A stretch of 64,000 nt of DNA from Sphingobium_A sp965228065. GTDB taxonomy: Bacteria; Pseudomonadota; Alphaproteobacteria; Sphingomonadales; Sphingomonadaceae. Below the pieces are notes generated by a model, which had not been told where the DNA came from, searched no databases, and saw only the letters and a list, made by a program, of their open reading frames with translations. Position 1 is the first letter of the stretch, and each line of letters opens with the position of its first letter. A program made the position numbers and the translations under genes. Where the stretch lies: positions 1,364,001-1,428,000 of the forward strand of contig OZ245788.1 of NCBI GenBank assembly GCA_965228065.1, given 5' to 3'. This document shows, one piece after another, positions 59,473 through 64,000 of this stretch.

Positions 59473-60333
59473 ATGACCATTTCGCCAAGCGCGCATTGCG
59501 TGCTCCGTTTCCGCTGCCCTGACAAGCCCGGCATCCTCGCCCGCGTCGCACCCGTGCTGGCGGCCAATGGCTGGGATATCCGCGAAGCCTCCATCTATGG
59601 CGATCCGGACAGCGTGACATTCTTCGTGCGCATGGAACTGACCAGCGCCAAGGCGAGCCTGGCCGATCTCGAAGCGCAGATGGCGCCCGTCGTCGAGGAT
59701 CTGAAACTGGAGCATGAGACCTACGACCTCACCCGGCCGATGCCGGTGTTGATCGCGGTCTCCAAATTCAACCATTGCCTGGTCGACCTGATCCACAAGA
59801 CCGAGATCGGCGCATTGCCGATCCGGATCGTCGGGGTGGTCTCCAACCATGAAAGCGAACGCAAGCTGGTCGAGTGGCATGGCCTGCCCTTCCACCACCT
59901 GCCCGTCGATCGCGCCGACAAACCAGCGCAGGAAGCCGCCTTCATGCGTGTGATCCACGACAGCGGTGCCGAACTGGTGGTGCTCGCCCGCTATATGCAG
60001 ATCCTGTCGGACAGCTTCGCCGATGCGCTGGCCGGCCGCTGCATCAATATCCATCACAGCTTCCTGCCGAGCTTCAAAGGCGCCAAGCCCTATCATCAGG
60101 CCAAGGCACGCGGCGTGAAGCTGATCGGCGCAACCGCACATTACGTCACCTCCGCGCTCGACGAAGGGCCGATCATCGAACAGGACGTCCGCCGCGTTAC
60201 GCATGCGACAAGCGCCGACGAAATGGTCGCGATCGGGCGCGAGGTGGAAGCGTCGGTGCTGTCGCGCGCGGTGCGCTGGCATACCGAACACCGCGTGCTG
60301 CCCAACGGCTCGCAGACCGTCGTCCTGACGTGA
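59473..60333 (+). CDS. purU: Formyltetrahydrofolate deformylase
   Basis: A 286-residue cytoplasmic enzyme cutting 10-formyl-THF to formate and THF. The N-terminal ACT domain (VLRFRCPDKPGILARVAPVL) is followed by the formyltransferase fold: VGVVSNHESERKLVEWHGLP, then CINIHHSFLPSFKGAKPYHQ with the catalytic Asn-His pair, and IGATAHYVTSALDEGPIIEQ with the Asp. It starts 23 bp after soxG and overlaps folD as GTGA. With FolD it regenerates free THF from the methylene-THF made by sarcosine oxidase. Confidence 0.95.
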   Translation: MTISPSAHCVLRFRCPDKPGILARVAPVLAANGWDIREASIYGDPDSVTFFVRMELTSAKASLADLEAQMAPVVEDLKLEHETYDLTRPMPVLIAVSKFNHCLVDLIHKTEIGALPIRIVGVVSNHESERKLVEWHGLPFHHLPVDRADKPAQEAAFMRVIHDSGAELVVLARYMQILSDSFADALAGRCINIHHSFLPSFKGAKPYHQAKARGVKLIGATAHYVTSALDEGPIIEQDVRRVTHATSADEMVAIGREVEASVLSRAVRWHTEHRVLPNGSQTVVLT

Positions 60334-61214
60334 CGACCGACGCGACCCTGATCGACGGCAAGCAGTTCGCGGGCGCTTTGCGCTCGCGCGTCGCCGAACG
60401 GACCGCCGCTTTCCGCGCCGCGCACGATTTCGCGCCAGGGCTGGCGGTGGTGCTGGTCGGCGACGATGCGGCCAGCGCCATCTATGTCCGGCGCAAGCGC
60501 GAGCAATGCGAGGCGGTCGGCATGAACTCCTTCGCCCATCTGCTGCCCGCCGACACCAGTGAAGCGGATCTGCTCGCGTTGATCGACCGGCTCAATCGCG
60601 ATCCCGCGGTGCACGGCATCCTCGTCCAGTTGCCGTTGCCGGAGCATATCGACACGCAGCGCACGATCTCGGCTGTGCATCCGGACAAGGATGTCGATGG
60701 CTTCCATGTCGTGAATGCGGGCAAGCTCGCGCTCGGTGAACCCGGGCTTGCGCCATGCACGCCGCGCGGCTGCATCATGATGTTGCGCGAGTCGCTGGGG
60801 TCGCTGCGCGGCAAGCGCGCGCTCGTCATCGGTCGATCGGTGATCGTCGGCCGGCCCATGGCGCAATTGCTGCTGATCGAGGATTGCACCGTCACCATCG
60901 CGCATCGCCATTCGCTGGATCTGCCCGAACTGTGCCGCGCCGCCGACATCATCGTCGTCGCCGTCGGCATCCCCGAACTGATCCGTGGTGACTGGATCCG
61001 CCCCGGCGCTGTGGTGATCGATGTCGGGATCAATCGCGTGCCCGACCCGACCCGGCCAGGCGCGACACGGATCGTCGGCGATGTCGCCTTCGCCGAAGCC
61101 CGCCGCGTGGCGAGCGCGATCACGCCGGTGCCCGGCGGCGTTGGGCCGATGACGATCGCATGCCTGCTGCAAAACACGCTGGATGCCGCGCAGGCAAGCA
61201 TCGGGCGTCTATAA
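60330..61214 (+). CDS. folD: Methylene-THF dehydrogenase/methenyl-THF cyclohydrolase
   Basis: A 294-residue bifunctional enzyme turning 5,10-methylene-THF into 10-formyl-THF. DDAASAIYVRRKREQCEAVG carries the catalytic Lys region. GILVQLPLPEHIDTQRTISA and PDKDVDGFHVVNAGKLALGE follow, then the NADP loop ALVIGRSVIVGRPMAQLLL and the end ITPVPGGVGPMTIACLLQNT. The GTG start overlaps the purU stop. This may be a second, catabolic FolD in addition to a housekeeping copy elsewhere, which cannot be checked here. Confidence 0.95.
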   Translation: MTTDATLIDGKQFAGALRSRVAERTAAFRAAHDFAPGLAVVLVGDDAASAIYVRRKREQCEAVGMNSFAHLLPADTSEADLLALIDRLNRDPAVHGILVQLPLPEHIDTQRTISAVHPDKDVDGFHVVNAGKLALGEPGLAPCTPRGCIMMLRESLGSLRGKRALVIGRSVIVGRPMAQLLLIEDCTVTIAHRHSLDLPELCRAADIIVVAVGIPELIRGDWIRPGAVVIDVGINRVPDPTRPGATRIVGDVAFAEARRVASAITPVPGGVGPMTIACLLQNTLDAAQASIGRL

Positions 61215-61216
61215 AG

Positions 61217-61235
61217 ATACATTGGTGTATTGACA
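61217..61235 (+). promoter_or_regulatory. Palindrome ATACA-ttgg-TGTAT followed by TTGACA
   Basis: Perfect 5-bp arms (61217-61221, 61226-61230) end in a TTGACA -35-like box (61230-61235) in the 79-bp gap before the MFS gene. No good -10 is seen 17 bp on. It suggests that the MFS gene has its own regulated promoter. Confidence 0.4.
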
Positions 61236-61293
61236 CTTTCCCCCAAGCTGGCAGGTTCAGTCGAGCCGCACGGCAGACCGGAGACCGGATCTC

Positions 61294-62607
61294 ATGACGT
61301 CCAACGCCACCGCCGTTTCTCCGTCCGCCGATACGCCCGGCACGATCGCGCGCCGTCGCTATTGGGTGCTGGTGGTGATGACATTGGTCTATGCGATGAA
61401 CATCGCCGACCGGTTCGTGCTGTCGACGCTGATCGAACCGATCAAGGCGGAGTTCCAGCTCACCGACACCGCGGTCGGCTTCCTCACGGGCGTGGCGCTG
61501 GCCCTGTTCTATACTGCCGCAGGCTTGCCGCTCGGCGCGCTGGCCGATCGGGTCAACCGGCGCAACATGATCATGTGGGCGCTCGCCATCTGGTCGGTGT
61601 TCACCGCATTCTGCGGTCTCGCGCAGAATTTCTGGCAGTTGCTGCTCGCGCGGATCGGCGTCGGTGTCGGTGAAGCGGGGGGAACGCCACCGTCGCATTC
61701 GATCCTGGCCGATTATTTCCTGCCGTCCGAGCGGATCGTCGCAATGTCGGTCTATGCGCTGGGCATCGCGCTGGGGTCCGCGATTGGCGGGATCGGTGGC
61801 GGCATGCTGGCCGAGGCGTTCGGCTGGCGGCACGGCCTGATCCTCTTCGCCTGTGCCAGCCTGCCGGTGCTGATCCTGCTGATCAGCGTGCGTGAGCCCA
61901 AGCGCGGTGCAAGCGATCCCGGCATCACGCTGGCGGCCGAGGCGCCGAACTTCCGCGAGACGATCGCCTTCATCCGCTCGCAACGCGCGCTGATGCATGT
62001 GCTTGCGGGCAGCGCGATCGCCACCTTCTCCGGCATGGGGCTGGTATGGTGGACACCAGCCTTTCTCGGCCGCTCGCACGGCTTCAGCGTCGGCGAGGCG
62101 GGGATCGAGGTCGGACTGATGAGCGGTGCGGGTGGTGCCGCGGCGATGATCGTCGCCACCATCATCACGCTCCGCCTCGCCAAGCTCGACGCCAAATGGC
62201 AATGCCATTTCCTGGCCTGGGTGACCTTGCTGATCACGCTGCCCGGCGTCGGCGCGCATCTGGTCAGCGACCGCGCGAGCGCAGTGCTGCTGTTGTGGCT
62301 CTTCATCCCCTTCACCAATGTCTATGTCGGGCCGACGCTGGCGCTGCTTCAGAATCTGGTGCGGCCTGACATGCGCGGTGTGACCGTGGCCGTACTGCTA
62401 TTCGCCGCGAACATCGCCAATCTGGCGATCGCGCCACAATTGATCGGGCTGGGATCGGACCTGCTGGCCAGCCATATCGCCGATCCAGCCCAGTCGCTGC
62501 GCTTCGCGCTCGCCATTTCCGGACTCACCGGCATCTGGGCGGCCTTCCACTTCTGGGCGGCGATCCGGGCGCTTCCACAGGATCTGGCACGCGCCGGCAG
62601 CGCCTGA
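61294..62607 (+). CDS. MFS transporter 2
   Basis: A 437-residue permease with about 12 helices (WVLVVMTLVYAMNIADRFVL as TM1, LPLGALADRVNRRNMIMW as the signature loop, GVGVGEAGGTPPSHSILADY). It is a relative of the MFS protein at 3178-4488. It lies 79 bp after folD on the same strand and before a DUF885 peptidase, and could carry the peptide or amine that feeds the sox pathway, or export a by-product. The ATG at 61294 has no strong ribosome site (GGAGACCGGATCTC). Confidence 0.88.
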   Translation: MTSNATAVSPSADTPGTIARRRYWVLVVMTLVYAMNIADRFVLSTLIEPIKAEFQLTDTAVGFLTGVALALFYTAAGLPLGALADRVNRRNMIMWALAIWSVFTAFCGLAQNFWQLLLARIGVGVGEAGGTPPSHSILADYFLPSERIVAMSVYALGIALGSAIGGIGGGMLAEAFGWRHGLILFACASLPVLILLISVREPKRGASDPGITLAAEAPNFRETIAFIRSQRALMHVLAGSAIATFSGMGLVWWTPAFLGRSHGFSVGEAGIEVGLMSGAGGAAAMIVATIITLRLAKLDAKWQCHFLAWVTLLITLPGVGAHLVSDRASAVLLLWLFIPFTNVYVGPTLALLQNLVRPDMRGVTVAVLLFAANIANLAIAPQLIGLGSDLLASHIADPAQSLRFALAISGLTGIWAAFHFWAAIRALPQDLARAGSA

Positions 62608-62641
62608 CATCAAGCGGCGAACGAACTGTCCGTCGTTGACT

Positions 62642-62666
62642 CATGCACCACTCAATGCACTTATGT
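62642..62666 (+). promoter_or_regulatory. Direct repeat ATGCAC upstream of the DUF885 gene
   Basis: ATGCAC occurs at 62643-62648 and 62655-62660, spaced 12 bp start to start, followed by ATGTAT. One helical turn plus 1-2 bp would place two protein subunits on nearly the same face. Weak evidence. Confidence 0.3.
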
Positions 62667-62695
62667 ATGGAATATCTCACAGGGGAGAACGGGCA

Positions 62696-64000
62696 ATGTT
62701 CGGCATCAGGATGACCGTATCGATTCTGGCACTGGCCGTTGCGGTGCCCACGTCATTCATGGCAGCGACGGCCCAGACCCGGCCCGCCGCGACAAACGAC
62801 GCCGCGCTACGCGCGCTTGCCGACAGCGTCTATCAGAATTCGCTCGAGACCAACTTCGCATCGCGCATCAACGCACGGCTGCCCGTCGATCGCTTTGCCG
62901 ACTTCTCGATCCGGCCGGTGCGCGATGCGCAGGCGAAACGCAAAGCCTGGGCAACGTCGCTCAACGCCATCGATGCGGACACGCTGAATCCGGTCGACCG
63001 CACCACCTGGCGCATCCTTCAATTCGACCTGGCCGATGATGGGCTGGCGGAGACGAAATACTGGCTGACCTTCGACCTCACATCCTATCTCGCTCCCGCC
63101 GCTTTCAACGCCGCGCAGCAGGTTCTGGCCACCCATCCGCTCGCAACGGCGGAAGATGCCCGCCATTATCGGATGCTGGTCGACGCTTATGCGACGATGC
63201 TCGACTCGCTGGTCGCCAAGGTTACGGAACAGGCCGGGCGCGGCATCTACCTGCCGCGTCCGGCGCTGCCCGTCGTGCGCACCACCTGGCAGGGCATCGC
63301 CGCGGGCGCGGCCGCGTTGAAGCCGGCAGATGCCCGGCTGGCAGCGCTCCCCCCCCAGGCGCGCGCTGCGCTGCTCCGCGAGATCGATGCGATCACGGTG
63401 AAGCGATTGAACCCCGGCTTCGCCAAACTCGCCGCGACGATCGGCGATGATTATGCGGCCAAGGCGCCCGATACCGTCGGCATCGGCCAATATCCTGGCG
63501 GCAAGGATGTCTATCGCTCACTGGTCCGCGAGAACACGACATTGCCGCTGACGCCCGAAGACCTGCAGCAACGCGGGCTCGCCGCAGTCGCCGATGTCGA
63601 GGCGCGGATGAAGGCGATCCGCGTGAAGCTGGGCTTCACCGGCACGTCGCGCGAATTCTATGACAGGATCAGCAAGGATCCACGCTTCCTGGCGAAGACG
63701 CCCGCTGATATCGAGGCGACCTATTCACGCTATATCCGTGCGATCGAGCCCAAGGTTTCGAGCTATTTCCGCACACTGCCCAAGGCGCCCTATGGCGTCG
63801 AACGACTGCCGCTTGCCATCGAGGCGGGGCAGACCTTCGGTTATTACGGCCCGCCCACCGCCGCCGAGCCGCGCGGCCTGTATCACTACAACGCGTCCAA
63901 CTTGGAGAAGCGCAGCCTGATCAACGCCGGCACGCTGATCTATCACGAACTGATCCCCGGCCATCATTTCCACATCGCCACGCAGGACGAGAATGCGGCG
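62696..64000 (+). CDS. DUF885-family metallopeptidase, exported (3' end outside window)
   Basis: The first 435 residues of an exported protein. A signal peptide (VSILALAVAVPTSFMAATAQ) precedes the alpha-helical DUF885 domain: WRILQFDLADDGLAETKYWL, then GIYLPRPALPVVRTTWQGIA, then KDVYRSLVRENTTLPLTPED, and the zinc signature TLIYHELIPGHHFHIA at the window edge (HE...PGHH, typical of DUF885). The start has AGGGGAGAACGGGCA upstream. A C8 run at 63349-63356 lies in frame. It follows an MFS gene after the sox operon and fits a peptide-degradation role; the true end is unseen. Confidence 0.88.
   Translation, partial: MFGIRMTVSILALAVAVPTSFMAATAQTRPAATNDAALRALADSVYQNSLETNFASRINARLPVDRFADFSIRPVRDAQAKRKAWATSLNAIDADTLNPVDRTTWRILQFDLADDGLAETKYWLTFDLTSYLAPAAFNAAQQVLATHPLATAEDARHYRMLVDAYATMLDSLVAKVTEQAGRGIYLPRPALPVVRTTWQGIAAGAAALKPADARLAALPPQARAALLREIDAITVKRLNPGFAKLAATIGDDYAAKAPDTVGIGQYPGGKDVYRSLVRENTTLPLTPEDLQQRGLAAVADVEARMKAIRVKLGFTGTSREFYDRISKDPRFLAKTPADIEATYSRYIRAIEPKVSSYFRTLPKAPYGVERLPLAIEAGQTFGYYGPPTAAEPRGLYHYNASNLEKRSLINAGTLIYHELIPGHHFHIATQDENAA

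Overview
The window is chromosomal DNA of high GC content with almost no spare space, and its gene set points to an alphaproteobacterium of the Sphingomonas group (Sphingomonadaceae). The evidence is three large TonB-dependent receptors, each beside a regulator gene and exported or catabolic enzymes, many exported peptidases with Tat or Sec signals, a hisC-tyrA-type pair, a hemCD-mitofilin block, and short palindromic intergenic repeats of sphingomonad style. The genus is an inference from gene content; no database was searched. I see no prophage, insertion sequence, integrase or CRISPR array.

Layout. 0-3 kb: the end of pheT, an SDR dehydrogenase and prfC. 3-7.7 kb: a receptor/MFS pair read leftwards, with a divergent TetR regulator and a clear operator. 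7.8-15.4 kb: an amine oxidase, hisC-tyrA, the leftward block ftsE-ftsX-ydcF-plsC, and a zinc-ribbon membrane protein. 15.5 kb: tRNA-Leu. 16.3-19.6 kb: a tightly overlapped operon of type III polyketide synthase, methyltransferase, FAD oxidoreductase and msrB. 19.7-29.1 kb: housekeeping genes (a PBP1A-type peptidoglycan synthase, a YgjP-like peptidase, a UPF0260 protein, a Sco protein, an ankyrin protein, gpsA, tsaD, hemC, hemD, and a Mic60/mitofilin-like protein). 29.2-36.9 kb: four exported hydrolases in a row (amidohydrolase, S9 peptidase, S12 hydrolase with a membrane tail, and an S41 homologue lacking its catalytic residues). 37-43.3 kb: a receptor, a PQQ quinohemoprotein dehydrogenase and a GlcG/HbpS protein, with a divergent AraC regulator. 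43.4 kb: tRNA-Gly.

44.7-64 kb looks like one catabolic locus. Leftwards: a TonB receptor, a gamma-glutamyltransferase-like protein, an S9 dipeptidyl peptidase and a second gamma-glutamyltransferase-like protein. Rightwards: a TetR regulator, then soxB-soxD-soxA-soxG (heterotetrameric sarcosine oxidase), purU, folD, an MFS transporter and a DUF885 peptidase that runs off the window. A shared 22-bp motif occurs four times in the control regions of the receptor, the regulator and the sox operon. My working model is uptake and periplasmic trimming of a peptide or gamma-glutamyl conjugate, release of an N-methyl amino acid such as sarcosine, its oxidation with transfer of the methyl carbon to tetrahydrofolate, and disposal of that carbon as formate through FolD and PurU.

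The most unusual small-scale feature is at the ftsE-ftsX junction, where a threefold 14-bp tandem repeat creates a chain of three overlapping ATGA stop-start sites.
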